A stretch of 64,000 nt of DNA, taken from NCBI GenBank assembly GCA_030512295.1, contig JAULSR010000002.1, positions 2,542,001-2,606,000 of the forward strand. The letters are read 5' to 3'. The position numbers and the translations under genes are program-made. This DNA comes from Bombardia bombarda. Its lineage: Eukaryota; Ascomycota; Sordariomycetes; Sordariales; Lasiosphaeriaceae. Shown here piece by piece: positions 1-12,191 of the stretch (position 1 is its first letter; every line of letters begins with the position of its first letter). Below the pieces are notes generated by a model that was not told the DNA's origin, did no database searches, and worked only from the letters and a program-made list of their open reading frames with translations.

Positions 1-3000
1 ACCTCCTCCTCCTCCTCCTCTGGCTGATACGACCGAGCATCCAATAAAAACCCCACCTCCTCTCCCGCACCCTCAGCCTCATGACCATCCTCCAGCGCAA
101 AAAGCGTAGAACTCTCCATCTCACGGTCACCCCTCTCCTGATCAAAAAACAACTCCCTCGTCTCCTCCGCCAACCCAATCATAATCGAGTGCTGCTCCCC
201 CCACCACCAAACCCTCCCCCCTCCTCATCATCTTCCTCCGTCGGAATCTGATCCAAATAATCATCCAACCCCGACCTCCCCGGCGGCGGGGGAAACATGC
301 TATTCGTCGACGGCACCCGATCCGACTGCAGCAAACTCGCAATCTCCCACAGCGTGTTCTCATCAAACCCGTCATCATCGTCACTCTCATGTGCCCTCTC
401 ATAGTCCGACGTCCCCTCCTCCTCCTCCTCCTCCTCCTCCTCCTCCTCCTCATCATCGTAATCATCAAAGAACGACGACGAGTACTCCGGCTCCTCCCCC
501 AGCGGCCTCGCCGCGCGCGGCTCATGCCCCACGCTAAACGGCGGGGGCCACCAGATGTCATCGTTCCCGGCATGGCCATGTACATAGCCGGCCGCAACTG
601 GACGATAGGCTTGACAGATACCGTATCCGACAGCTCGCCAGAAGGTGTCTGGAATATCCCCAAGGTCCCGCGCTTGTCGAGGGGCTTGGGGTCCTCGATG
701 ATGTCTGGGAGAGAGGTCATGCGCTTGGTGCGACGGGAGGGGCGCTGGGTTAGCGGGCGTGCGGGCTTGCGCGGCGGCGACTGCGACCAGGCAGCAGGCG
801 CTTGCGAAGACGGACGGATCGCAGCGGGGGGCGCGGCAGAGGCCCAGGCTGGACGCCAGAGCCCCGTGGTGGCGCGCTTGACGTTATGGGGTTTGTGCCA
901 GAGCTGCACGCTCTGGATGCGGAGCGGGGCGGCTGCCGACTTTCGCGATGCTGTTGGGCGGACGGAAAGGCCGGGGAGCTTGGCCTCGGGCTCTGGGATG
1001 GATCGGGGCAGGTGTGCCCAGAGGTGACTCTGAGCGAGCGGCAGGTTTGTTGTCGCTGACGCCCATAGTGACGCAGGCGCCGCAGGTGCGACGTTGAGAG
1101 ATTGCGCAATCAGCGCGTCGAAATGTCTCGACACACGCGGTCTCTCGTCATCGGATTGATCAGACGCGGTGTCGGGGGGAGTCGGGCTGCCGAGCTGAGC
1201 CATGGACATGGGCAGGGGCAGGTAGTTGCTGGTGCGGCGGTTGTTGCGAAGCTGCTCGGCGACATTGTCCATCTTCAGTTGCGCTTCCATGATGTTATTC
1301 TGCCACCTGTCCATCTCGGGGCTGTCAAAGCCCTGTGCAGACATTCTGGTGGGCTTGCCAAGGGCGCTCATCCTCTGAGCACGACGGGAGGCTCTTCTCT
1401 CTACCCGGATACTAGATCTGGTAGAAGACTCTGTCTCCATATTGACAGTGCTCGCGACAGACTCGCGACGCGATACAGTCTGGACGGTTGACATCGAATC
1501 GCGGCTCATATCATGCTTCAGTTCCAGCCAGTGGTCCTCCTGCTGTCCCATCTCCTTCTCCAAGTTCTCAAGCAGCGCGAGGCGTTGCGTCTGGCTCTCG
1601 AGCGAGTCCCGGTCCGGTTGGTCAAATTTCTTCAGTTGCTCCTGAATCTGCTGCAACGCCTGCTCTGGAGATTCCAGCGGAGATGGCTCTGCTTGGACGA
1701 TTATGTTCTTCTTCTTGCTGGAAATCCCGTTCAAGAGAAGAGGCGAAGGAGGCGGCATCTTTCTTGAACGCCCCGTTGACTTTCTGCCCGAGAATGTCGG
1801 GCACTCGTCGCCGATGCGATGATGCCATTGGCTTTGTTGGGAAGCACGCTGGGGGTCAGAGACGCTCTCGCTCTCTGAATACCAGGACCGACGGTGGTCG
1901 GTAGAATCGTCAAGCATAATGGTCATGGTTTCCCTGCCGTCGTTGGCACGAGGAACCGCCAGCGTGGTATTGGATTTCTGAATGGTCGTGGACTGAGCAA
2001 CATTTCTTGAGAAGGGGATTCCGACAGCAATTTCTGGCGAGTACTCGGAGCCCCAGTTTGTAGTCGCATTGTCCTGTGTTCTCTCGTCGTGTGTCCTAGT
2101 ATCGGTGGTCTCTGTCCATGCTGAGCTGCGGACAGGGGGGATTACTGGAGACGAGGCACGTTTCCCGCCAGTCTCTACAGAGGGCTGCCTCGCACGCGCT
2201 TTATATCCATAATTATCAGCAGACATACCGGGAATCCAAGAGTTGTCGACAATGTCTGAGTTAGTCCGCTTGATGTCCTCTGGCTTCTTTCGGATAATCT
2301 CGTCCACATCGAAAATGCTGTCAGTCTTGATGGATGTCCTCGTTGTCTGGTTAGACTGCCGACGCTTCTCCGACTCGGTAGGAGATGCGACAGTGGTGGC
2401 GTCCATAAACGAGACGGGGATTGGCGGCAACTCGGGAACAGAGGATCTTCGCTTGACAGTTTTCCCATCAGCTGGGGCTGGGAAGAAGAGAGTCATCTTC
2501 TCGTTGAATGTCATGCTCTTGGTATCATTTGGCTGCGGTCGGATATTCGCACCTGCACTCTTTGGAGGAGGCGGGAGCGGCGGCAGCTGAGTCGGACTAC
2601 CAGGAGTTGACGTAAGAATGGACTTGCGACCGATGAAAGAGCCTCCGGACTTGCTCCTGCTGTGAGTAGGCGAGGGGCTCGGTTTCCGTGGAATGGGACG
2701 AGGCCTGTTAACAACTGAGCGACCGCTTCCAGGGGTGTCAGGAATGGGTACTGTCTTTGTATTTCGATCCTTGGCACCCTGGATGATACTCTGGACAGCG
2801 GTGGGATCATTGTACACAATGCTATTGACAAACAGAACCGTCTGATGCGCACCAGCCGCCTGTTCTACCTTCATACCACGCGATCTTGGATTTGACGGAA
2901 GGCCAATTGTCGGGCGTCTCTGAAGAGGAGTCTTGTCTTCGACTGGCGCAGGAGGAGACGTCTTCGGGGACGCAATACGTCTCGAGGGGCGGATCTCCAA

Positions 3001-4863
3001 CTTCGGGGCCGACTGCTGTGGCAAGGTAGTCAAAGAATGGGCGGCCTCCTGAGGCAGAAGCGATCCAGGTCGAGGACCCCCTGAGCTCTCGGTCATCAGT
3101 CCAGATGCTACAGGTTGTTCTGGTGTAGCATGTCGTGGGGATCTTCGTCGAATTTCATCTACACCTGGTGATAACTGTGCCGACGTGCTTGAGCCACCGT
3201 TCTCGCTGCTCTCAGGCTGAAGGGATCCGGGGAACATGCTTGGCTGCGAAGAGATCGATGCCACCTCCTTCCTCTTGACACTCACGGATCGCTTCAATGC
3301 CTCTTCGGCGCTCATAGTTGGCGGCTGAGGAGCGGGGCGCAGAGCTGCTAGACCCGAGTCTAGTTGCATCTTGGCCCTCCTTTCCCTCTCCGCCCTGGCA
3401 GCATCCTGGAGATCAATAACAGTCATTTTGTTGAGGGGATTTTGAGCGTCGTTGTCCTGGAGAATAGGGTTTCCAATCGCCAGTCTTGCGGCTGGAGCTG
3501 CCGCGCCGGGGCCCCCTCTAGCGAAGTCGTACATGCGCTTCTTCAGAGACCCAGATGTTTCTAGCTTTCGCGGAGCATTTCGAGGAATATCGTTCTGAGC
3601 AGCGACCGCAACTCCTCGTGTTGGGGGGAACAGCGCTCCCTGAACGGCAACCCCACCAACGCCATAAAGTCCAGTGACGGGGCGGGCAATCGTAGGGAGT
3701 CCTCCAACATCGGTCTCGTCCTTGACCCTTGGTGCTTCTCTGGGGTGGATGAATGTCGTGGATGATCGGATAGCCGCCTCTTTGAGGTCCTCGAAGCGGT
3801 TGGGGGGATAATCGGAGTCGGAAGTCGAGATATCGCGGCTGATGTTGATCCGTCTCGGCGAGGGCGCTTCTGGTGGTCTGGATGAAGAGCCCCTCGGTGT
3901 GGCCAGTGTTCCAGCACAGCCAGTGACAATAACTACATAACGTTATTAATGATGCTGTAAGTGAAAATTCAAGATGCTGTCCACATACTGATTAGAAGGG
4001 TCAAGCCAGTGGCAGGGACAGCGGTTCTGGCGACAAGATCAATACTTTGCATGCCTAGCAGCAAAGTCACACTGGCCTTGAAGTCTGTCAGTATCATAAC
4101 GCATCAAGACGAGTATCGTCAGCAAGTAGCAGGCTCGACCAACATACCCCAGTCCAAACAGCAAAACCAAGCATGACAAAAACCAACGACTTGCTGCGCG
4201 TCGCATCAGAGCCCTTGCCCTGGATATCAGCCACAATCCCAGTCGAGAAAGCCCTCACGGCAAGAAGCAGCAGAATAACAACATCCAGCGCAATGACCAC
4301 AATCGACACGGGCAGCACCGACGACCTCGCCAGACAAAACGTATCAGTCTGGGGCCTCGTGAAGCCGACAAAGACGGCGCCCGCGACGAAGCGTCCCAGA
4401 ATCAAAACCTGGGGGATCATCTGTCCAGCCGACGCCTTGGCCCCCTTGTTGAGACTGTTCATGGCCCATAGCAGGTACTGCTCGATCGAGAACCTGGCGA
4501 TCTGGTCGAAGACGGTGGCGAAGATGATGCCGACCTGGCACGGCATGGACGACGTCGAGACGTCGAGGAGGACGGTGATGAAGTCAACCTGGGCCCACAG
4601 GGCCGAACTGAGAAGGAAGAGGATGAGGACCAGCCTCAGGCCGTCCTGGAATATCGAGGTGCCATGGCCTCTGGAGTAGAGAAAGAGCGCGGCTGAGGCG
4701 GCATTAAAAGCGATTCCACTGGATGGTGATGACGACGACGACTACATGTTAGCAAACATTGGTCGATACATGAAGGTATCTACCAGTATGTGACATGCTG
4801 GGTAGGGTTAACTGACAAGGTGAAGGCCGCAATAAGGGCCTGTGTAGCGCCCTCGATCGCCAT
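1..4863 (-). CDS. multi-pass membrane protein with very long disordered tail (3' end outside window)
   Basis: I do not recognise a named family. Exons read as 4863-4784, 4718-4148, 4076-3989 and 3932 onward; the introns are 65, 71 and 56 bp with GT..AG ends, and reading frame is kept across each joint. The first ~280 residues hold about seven hydrophobic segments, a receptor-like topology. The rest, over 1,100 residues, is Ser/Pro/Arg-rich and low in complexity, and ends in acidic and Trp-containing motifs (SVQLW, TTGLW, DDIWWPPP, TLWEIASLL). The start MAIEGATQAL is chosen because it leads straight into the first membrane segment. The frame breaks twice near the 3' end, around 543-547 and around 195-222. 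In both places a neighbouring frame continues with convincing coding sequence, and one extra base in a C/G run would reconnect it. The gene runs off the window at base 1. Membrane location is inferred. Confidence 0.72.
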
Positions 4864-7194
4864 GATGATGGGCGGCGGCGGCGGCGGCGGCGTAAGTAGG
4901 TTATTCAAAGAAAAATAAAGAACGGCGTCAAGGCCGGAAGAGAAGGTAGTTAGAACCCAGTCAATGGGTAATAAGGTATCAAGCAAGAAAAAGAGATATT
5001 AAAATGAGTGTGTCATGTCATGATGAACGGTCCCGCGTCGCTAAGAGTTCATGTGTTGTGAATGGTGACGACTTCAACAACTGACATGTAGCAGTAGTAC
5101 TGACAAAGTAGTACGAGCAAGCGAACAATGCCACGTCCTGCCACTAAACAGGATGGTGTAAAAAGAGGGAGGGAGAGGGAAAGGGAGGACCTTTCGACTC
5201 TGGACTGGACTCGCCTCTCTCACTCGAGACGCAGCGACTGACAAACCTGATCGACGCATGGCTGGCTTGGTCCAAGTCGATGGTGGTGGAGACGTGGGAA
5301 CGAACATACAATCCAATCGAATCCAATGACTGCAAGTCTGCTTGGGTCTTGGTCACGAAACAAAAGTGACTGCAAGTGCTGCAACCACGAGTGAACACTC
5401 CGTATCCGAGCCTGGGACCCCCAGTATCGCGAGTCGCCCTCTGTGTACACAGTAAGGGGGCTTGGTGGGGGTGGAGGGGAGACGCGTGCTCAAACAGGCA
5501 CCGTGCAGGGCATTGTTCGACATGGCGCGACTTGCTGTTCATGCCGATGCTGGCTAGGCGCTGGGCGGCGCCTGTGATTGGGCGCACAACCAGACTTTAG
5601 CAAGGCTGACAGGGCCAGTGCTCCTGGGACTGCTAGGGAGCTGCTGGGGGACTGCTCTTGGGCTGTGCCGTACCCCTGTTCGTCATGTTTCGTCTGAAAC
5701 CCAGGACGTTACATCTCGCTTGCAGAACAAAATTCGACTCTTGGTCTCTTTTGCCTCGAGGAGTCGAGTCTGCTGGACTTTAGACTACTCCTTTGCTGAG
5801 GTCCCGTGGCCTTGTTTGAATGCAAGTGGGAAAGAAGAACGCAAAGAATGAGTCGATGCAGCAAATGAGAGAAGCGTCTACAAATGGTGGTGACCAAGAT
5901 CGATGTCATGGTTCGGATCCACAATCGAGGATCAAAGTCCACGAGGCAGCAAATGATGAACGGTAGACCGAGTATCCATATCTATCGTCAGATATTTGCT
6001 CCTTCTGACTTGTCACGTCTGAGGCTCTGAGCTAGGTACTGAAGTCCGGGTTCTGATGACGCTGTCCTGGTTCCATGGTCGACAGATGTAGAATCAAGAG
6101 AAATCCAAACTAAGAACGGGCCAGGATCCATCCCCATGCTCTTGCTTGCTTATTGATGACTTTCATCTTTGTGGGACAATTCTATTTTTCTATTTTAGCA
6201 GCTGCGTTTTGTTCTTCAATATTCCCGACAGCCCTCTTCCGAGTTCGAGTCAGCGGTGACGGCCGACGGGAGCGTGCTCATGGAACATGGAACAGAGCAC
6301 ACCCTCCTGGTGGCGGGGAATCAGATTAGGTTGCGGGGAGTGGGGGTGACACCACCACGGGAAGCTCTGGGATTCAAAAGGAATGGAGCCTCAAACACAT
6401 TGAAGCTGCAAGCTGCATCCCCCCTTTCCTTCCTCGAGGTCAACCTCCTGAGCTGACGACGATTCGGACATGTTCCCCTGGAAGGATTTGGGTTTCGACA
6501 TCTCAAGGAAACAAAAAAAAAACATCGAGTTATTCGTCGTCGATAATTCGTTCAACAAATCAAATACTCAGCGACGGAAATAACCATTCATTACACAAGC
6601 GGCCGCTCTCGCGGTAAAGGTTAATAATTTTGGAAGATGCAAAACGCTGATCATCAGCAGCCGCCACGGATGCATCTGTCTGTGTCACCTTGTCCACAGA
6701 TAAGGTTAGCCGTCACCAGAGGGCGTGTCGGATCGGCATCATTCAACCGGTCAGCGGCCCGGCCGACACCTGTTGGGCCACCCCGATTGTCTTACTTAAT
6801 CAGTCATTGATATCTGATAAGAACCACCGGGTTTTGGGAGTGGGGGAAACTTCCGTTGACCAATCTTTTGGCATCGGGACCTGCTAGTTCTAGACTGAAT
6901 AGGTAGGACAGGAACTGCCTGTAATTGACGACGACAGCGCTAACACGGCCTGCTCGCGATTTGACATGCTCGACATGCTACCCAAATTCCCTTAGTAATT
7001 GCGAATAAGGAGTCTATGACTGGTTCGTGACTCACGAAAGTCACGACAAGTAGTTAAAATCCCATATATATACATATATTGCTTCATTTCTCTTGGGATT
7101 GTCAATCTTCGCGTTCACCAGCATTCCAGTTTCGATCTTTGTGTGAATCACTGCCATACACGTCACCATCCCCGCACCGATAAACATCACCAAC
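4864..7194. other. 2.3 kb divergent intergenic region
   Basis: This lies between the divergent starts of the membrane-protein gene and the FMN-binding protein gene. Short open frames exist on both strands, but none has splice support, compositional bias or a recognisable domain. It contains a GC-rich GGCGGC run just upstream of 4863 and the palindrome at 7024-7038. No other feature was seen. Confidence 0.6.
7024..7038. promoter_or_regulatory. 15-bp perfect palindrome with TGACTCA core
   Basis: TTCGTGACTCACGAA is a perfect inverted repeat around one central base, about 157 bp upstream of the ATG at 7195. The core TGACTCA matches the binding sequence of Gcn4/CPC1- or AP-1-type bZIP factors. 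Use as a control site for the downstream gene is inferred; the 7-mer alone would be expected several times by chance in 64 kb, but the extended symmetry is rarer. Confidence 0.4.
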
Positions 7195-8319
7195 ATGCCT
7201 CGCCTAGAGCTCCAATATCCCAATGAACCGTATAGCACGGTCAACCGTTATGGCAGCACCCGGGGTATGAACATTTCATCGTCATTGTCACTTATACAAA
7301 ACATGGCATAAATTTGGCCTCATATATTACAGTCATTGCATTCAAAAACGAACACCTGCTTCGCAACTGACCCACATCTTCCTCTTCTACTCTCTTTTTT
7401 GTCTACCTCATTCATAAAACGAGATGAAGTTCTCTACCATGATGCAACTCTACCACGTAGCTAAATACCCGAAATAAACTAACAACCCCCCCCCCCCCCA
7501 TAACTAGCCCGCTACGACCTCGAGACTATCCACGACATCATCAACAAGGCCCCGCTCCTCTATGTCTCCTTCAACGACCCCAGCAGCCCCTTCCCAGCCG
7601 TGCTACCCATGATCGGACAGATGGGCTCCTTTACCCATCCCAGCAGCGACCTAGGCGACGTCCTAGACTTGTATCTTCACAGGTGAGCAACTCCAGTCCA
7701 AACCCCCCTAACAGCCTCGCAACACAACTAACACCCCCCCCTACCCCCAAGTTATGTCTCTTCCCGCATCATCAACCTCTGCCGCACCGCCCCCTCCTCT
7801 TCCTCCCAAGGAACCGAGAAAGGCCTCCCCCTCACCATCGCCGCCTCCCACCTCACCGGCCTCGTCCTCGCCCTCACCCCCAACAGCCACTCCTACAACT
7901 ACCGCAGCGCCGTCCTCTTCGGCCACGCCACCCTCGTCACCGTCCCCGAAGAAAAGCTCTACGCCATGGAGCTCATCACCAACAGCGTCGTGCCCTCGCG
8001 CTGGGCCCAAACCCGCGTGCCCCCCAACGCCGCCGAGCTGCAAAGCACCTCAGTGCTGCGCGTGAGCATCGCCAACGGCAGCGCCAAGATCCGCAGCGGC
8101 ATGCCGCACGACGACCGAGGCGATCTCAAGAACGACGAGGTGCTCGATCGTGTCTGGACGGGCGTCGTGCCGGTGAGTCAGACGCTGGGCGAGCCGGTGG
8201 CGGGCCCGTATAATAGGGTGGCGGAGGTGCCGGGGTATATTATAGAGTATGTGAGGGAGGCGAATGAGGAGGGAGTGAGGGTGGCGGAGGAGGCGATGGT
8301 TGAGGTGAAGGTGGAGTAG
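7195..8319 (+). CDS. FMN-binding split-barrel (pyridoxamine 5'-phosphate oxidase-like) protein
   Basis: About 270 residues from three exons: 7195-7264, 7508-7682 and 7752-8319. The body matches the fungal/bacterial flavin-nucleotide-binding family (pyridoxamine 5'-phosphate oxidase-like split barrel). Visible signatures in order are RYDLETIHDII near the N terminus, LTIAASHLTGLVLA, SYNYRSAVLFG, EEKLYAMELITN, VVPSRWAQTR, SAKIRSGMPHDD and DRVWTGVVPV. These family members bind FMN or a related flavin and are thought to be soluble oxidoreductases; the substrate is unknown. Intron 1 is long (243 bp) and holds a run of 14 C just before its acceptor. Intron 2 is 69 bp. Early codons favour C in third position and late codons favour G. 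Function beyond the fold is not assigned. Confidence 0.85.
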
Positions 8320-8830
8320 AATGGTGATGATGAGGAGTAGACTTGTGTAACTTAAACCTATTGAACGATAAGGGAAGTATATTAGTTTACAGAGGGTGAT
8401 GAAATGTATTGGTGATGATGTGAGAGGAACTATCAAGGTATTCAACAACCAACGAAAAAGTAAACTGATGCCATAGGTTTCGAGCAAATTTTAACTGAGG
8501 TACCTACCTTGATCACCGTCACAATAAACATGACAGGATCATTGATTGCTACTCAAGATCCAACCATCCACAGGTAGATACCTAGGTCTGTATATCGCTT
8601 CCTCTCTGTATACACCTCTTATTTTGAAAGCCATATAATATAATACATAGCAGAATAAGCAACGCTTAGGAGAATATCATCTATAATGGACATATCACCC
8701 CTCTTCCTCTCTTACGCTTATCTCTCTCTCGTCTCTCCCCCTGCCAAAAAAAAAAAAACATTCGCTCACCTCCCTTTCGCTACCACCACACAACCATCCA
8801 ACAAAAAAGTCCAACCCAGCCTAGCCCATC
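8320..8830. other. convergent 3' intergenic region
   Basis: The 511 bp lie between the stops of two converging genes and should hold both 3' untranslated regions. The sequence is AT-richer than its flanks, with a run of 12 A near 8750. No coding sequence or RNA gene was seen. Confidence 0.6.
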
Positions 8831-9079
8831 TCATAAAAGACTACCATACCTATCCAACCCTGACCCGCCGCCCACATTCTGCTGTTGCTGTTGTTGTTGT
8901 TGCTGCTGCTGCTGCTGCGGCTGTTGCTGTCCCACCCTCGTCGGCTGCAACGGCTGCAACGGCATCTGCAGCCCCTGTATCCTCTGTTGTTGCTGCTGCC
9001 TCTGACCCATCAAGCTTCCCATTGTCATGCTACCACCGTTATTAAAAGAGCTTGCCCTACCAGCCCCCCCTCCGCCACC

Positions 9080-9112
<33 letters not shown>

Positions 9113-12100
9113 ACCCATTCCACTACCACCACCACCACCAAACGACGACGAGCTAGACAACTGCTGCGGTCGCAGAGGCTGAGATTGCGGCGCCCCCGGC
9201 GGCGGCGGAGAGAGACTAAATCCCGACAAGCCACCACCACCACCCGGCGGAGGTGGGAGTGAAAATGCCGACGTCGTCTGAGTAGTCGTCGTCGTCCCGG
9301 GCGGTCTCGCCAGCGACATTGACCCAAAGGAGGATAATATGGGCGGCTGTTGCTGCGAGACCGTCGACGCCCACGGATTGCTAGTATTACTATTACTTGT
9401 TGTTGTTGCAGGAGAAATGGACGAGCCGCCGCCCCAATTTATCGATGGCGTCGTTGCTCCCTGTGGCGACATCGTCTGCTGACCACCACCACCACCACCA
9501 CCACCACCACCAAAATTACTACTCGGCTGCAACGGCTGCGAGAACTGCGTCGTCGTCGGCGACAGCACCCCAAACCTCGCCAGGCCATTATTATCCGGCG
9601 TGACAGTCCTAAAGCTAGGCTGCTGCTGCTGCTGCTGCTGCACCTTGAGCGCCGCTCCATATCCCTGCTGTGCGGGCGGACTGACATTATTAGTAGCCGC
9701 CGCCGGAGTCGGTGCAGTCGACCACGAAAACGCAGGCGTCGGCGTCGACGATGCCGCCTGCCGCCCCATAGACAACGACGACCCCATACCCATACCCGTC
9801 GTTGTCGCTCCCCCCGCCCCATTTGCACCACCCACCGTCGTCATCCCATCCATCAAGTTACTCGCCGCACCGCCCCCACCCGAACTCAACCTCCCCCTAA
9901 CCAGCTGCTCAAAATCCGCCTCGCTCGTCCCGTTCGCATCTCCCACCGACGAGGACCCTCCAGCAGCAAAAGCCGCCCCAAACGACATGAAATCATCCTT
10001 TGCCGCCGTCGCAGTCCCATTGCTACCATCCCCTCCTCCCATCTCCCTCAGCTTCCTCGTCTGCTCCTCCTCCACCCTCCCCGACAAACTCTTGACCAGC
10101 CCCATAAAGCTCTTGAACTGCTTCAGGTTCAGCAGCGGGCCCAGGCTCATGCTCCACAGGATAGGCAGGATATCCATCGCCACGAAATCCGCGTCGGCGA
10201 TCCTGCCCACGACGCGCAGCACCTCGAGGGCCGCCATCATGACGTCGGGCTCTCTAGTCTTAATAGCTTTAATGAGCGGTATGATCTTATCCTGCATGGT
10301 GAACTTGTCCAGGGCAGTAGAAGAAGAAGAGGTTGTCTTCTTGGTCTCGCCAAACCCATCTAGTCCGTCGTCGTCGTCAGACGTGTTATTAGACCCGCCG
10401 CAGAGCGTGACAAAAGCCTGCAGACACCGAATCTTGATCTTCAGGCTGTTAGTCTGGCTGAAGATGCTGGCGACGACGGGGAACAGCTCGTGCTTGATGG
10501 TGCTGAAGTCCAGCACGGGGAGCACGGTGGGCAGGCTGGTTAGTGCTGCTTCGACGAGGGCGAGGTTGGTTGATTCTAGGGCTGAGAAGATGACTGGGAG
10601 GATGTCTGTGATGTGTGTTGTTAGCTTGTTCTTGATCTTGTATAGGGGAGGGGCAAGATACTAACCATCCTTAAACTCCTTCCCCGAGCAGTTTTCGACA
10701 ATAACCGGGAGCTGCTCGAGGACTACTTTCAGACCACCATCCCGAGTGGAGTCTTTCTCTTGGGGCTGGTTTGCGTTTGTGACAAAGATCTCCTTGAGGC
10801 TCGGCCGGACTCGATCGCCAAACGCTCTTTTTCCCGAGGGCAGGAGCGAAATTATTTTGAAAACGTTCTGCAAAATCGGAGCAATGTACTCTTTTTCTCG
10901 TATTTGGTCAAGTAGAGCCGGGAGGACCTTCTTTTCCATGACGTTCTTGGGAAACCTTGGGAGAATGTTGATCAGCCCCCCTAAGAACAGCTTCTTCTCA
11001 GGGGGCGTCTTGGCAGGGAAATCGTCCAAGAAGCGGATGGCAGAGATAAGCATATTGTTGAAGTATTCGCTTTCTTGGAATTTCTTAGCGGTCAGTCGCT
11101 GGTTGGGTTTCCGGGTTATCAGCTGCGGCAAGACATCGTTTGCGAGCTCTTTTGGTATTGGGCGTTTGCAGTTATAGTTGTTGCCTTTGTGTGGGTTTGT
11201 CTGGTTGTTATCCCATAGTCTCCTATATGTGGTGAGGCTGGAGTTGCAATCAAAGGGAGATTTATGTGGCGAGTTGTACAGGGCGACGCAGAGCATGCCC
11301 AAGGAGAACATGTCGGCTAACGAATTCAGGTTGTTATCCATAACGAAATCTGGAGAAGTGTAGTCGATGTTGAGCTGCACAGTACGGGGAAGCATATTGT
11401 TAGGATGCATGACCTCGGAGAGGCTGATGGGCTGGACGATGGCGGGTTTGTTGGAACCCTCTGCTGGACTACAAAAGGACAGACCGCTGATCTTCCAATC
11501 CGACTATGGACGAGTTAGTGATCGTTACCTAACCAGTGGTTGACTTGAGCGGAAAGACAGGAAAACGGGTACTTGCCTTGGCGTTGATGAGAATGGCGTC
11601 CGGGGTGAGGTTACCATGAACGAGCCCGGCATTGTCGTGAAGAAACTCCAACGCCTTACTAATTTGGAGCAGACCCTTCTGAACCTCGAGCTCGTCAATC
11701 TCGAGCTCCCGCCGCCTCCGGGTGCCGTCGGCGCTCTCCGTCACATATCGGCTGGTTCTACCACCCACGCCGCCACTTCGCTCCTGATCATCCTTGTCTT
11801 GAAGCACGCTGGCAAGCGATGCAGTGACGGCCTCGGTAACAAATTGTAGGCCACCACCTTTCGTATCCTCGACAGGCTCTACGAGCTCTAGCACGTAGGG
11901 GTGTCGTAGCTTGGCTAGGGACGAGACTTCCTTCTTGAGCCGTTCGACAACCTCATCGGCCGCCTTTTTGAAGCTGGCGGCGCTGTTTCGTGACAGGCCG
12001 CTGGATCGCGACTGGCCGACATTGCTAGCGCCCTCGAGCGACTTCTTGTCGAAGATAAAAACAGAGTACTCCTTGCCCGTGGTCTTGTTCTTGGCGGGGT

Positions 12101-12191
12101 GGATGTTCCATGGGCCTGCGGTCGAGACGGGGTTGGGCGAGATGGTGTAATTGCCATTGATCTTGGACTGGAATCGGCTGAACAGGGACAT
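8831..12191 (-). CDS. SCY1: SCY1-like protein pseudokinase
   Basis: Three exons, 12191-11577, 11503-10667/10666 and 10605-8831, give about 1,075 residues. The N terminus MSLFSRFQSKI, the kinase-like region and the following HEAT-like repeats match the Scy1/SCYL2 family, which acts in clathrin-dependent trafficking between Golgi and endosomes. Catalytic motifs are degenerate as expected for a pseudokinase: the HRD position reads VHGNLTPDAIL and the DFG position reads SDWKISGLSF. Intron 1 (11504-11576) begins GCAAGT, a GC-AG intron; the frame supports it. Intron 2 (10606-10665) is ordinary, with GCTAAC before the acceptor. The C-terminal ~400 residues are low in complexity, with Gly/Ser/Pro tracts, a Met-Gly repeat and polyglutamine, and are probably disordered. 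The start is placed at MSLF rather than an upstream in-frame Met at 12224 because the family begins there. Confidence 0.92.
8879..8929 (-). repeat. CAG/CAA polyglutamine tract in SCY1 tail
   Basis: On the coding strand, mixed CAG and CAA codons encode a run of glutamines close to the C terminus. Further short Gln runs lie near 8985-9000 and 9618-9640. Mixed codons suggest selection for the amino acid or slow turnover of an older pure repeat. Confidence 0.85.
9077..9117 (-). repeat. GGGCAT hexamer repeat encoding Met-Gly dipeptides
   Basis: About seven near-perfect copies of CCCATG on the plus strand (GGGCAT on the coding strand) encode alternating Met and Gly inside the SCY1 C-terminal tail. 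Because the unit is six bases, changes in copy number keep the frame. Confidence 0.85.
11504..11576 (-). other. GC-AG intron in SCY1
   Basis: On the coding strand the exon ends CCAAG and the intron starts GCAAGT and ends CCATAG. Joining these ends gives INAK followed by SDWKISGLSF, the expected pseudokinase sequence. The nearest GT donor (GTACCC, four bases on) does not keep the frame. Confidence 0.8.

Noticed and set aside
9350..10363. 337-codon plus-strand frame opposite the SCY1 tail
   Set aside because: Arg- and Thr-rich translation of the complement of repeats; the minus strand carries the SCY1 frame with supported splice joints.
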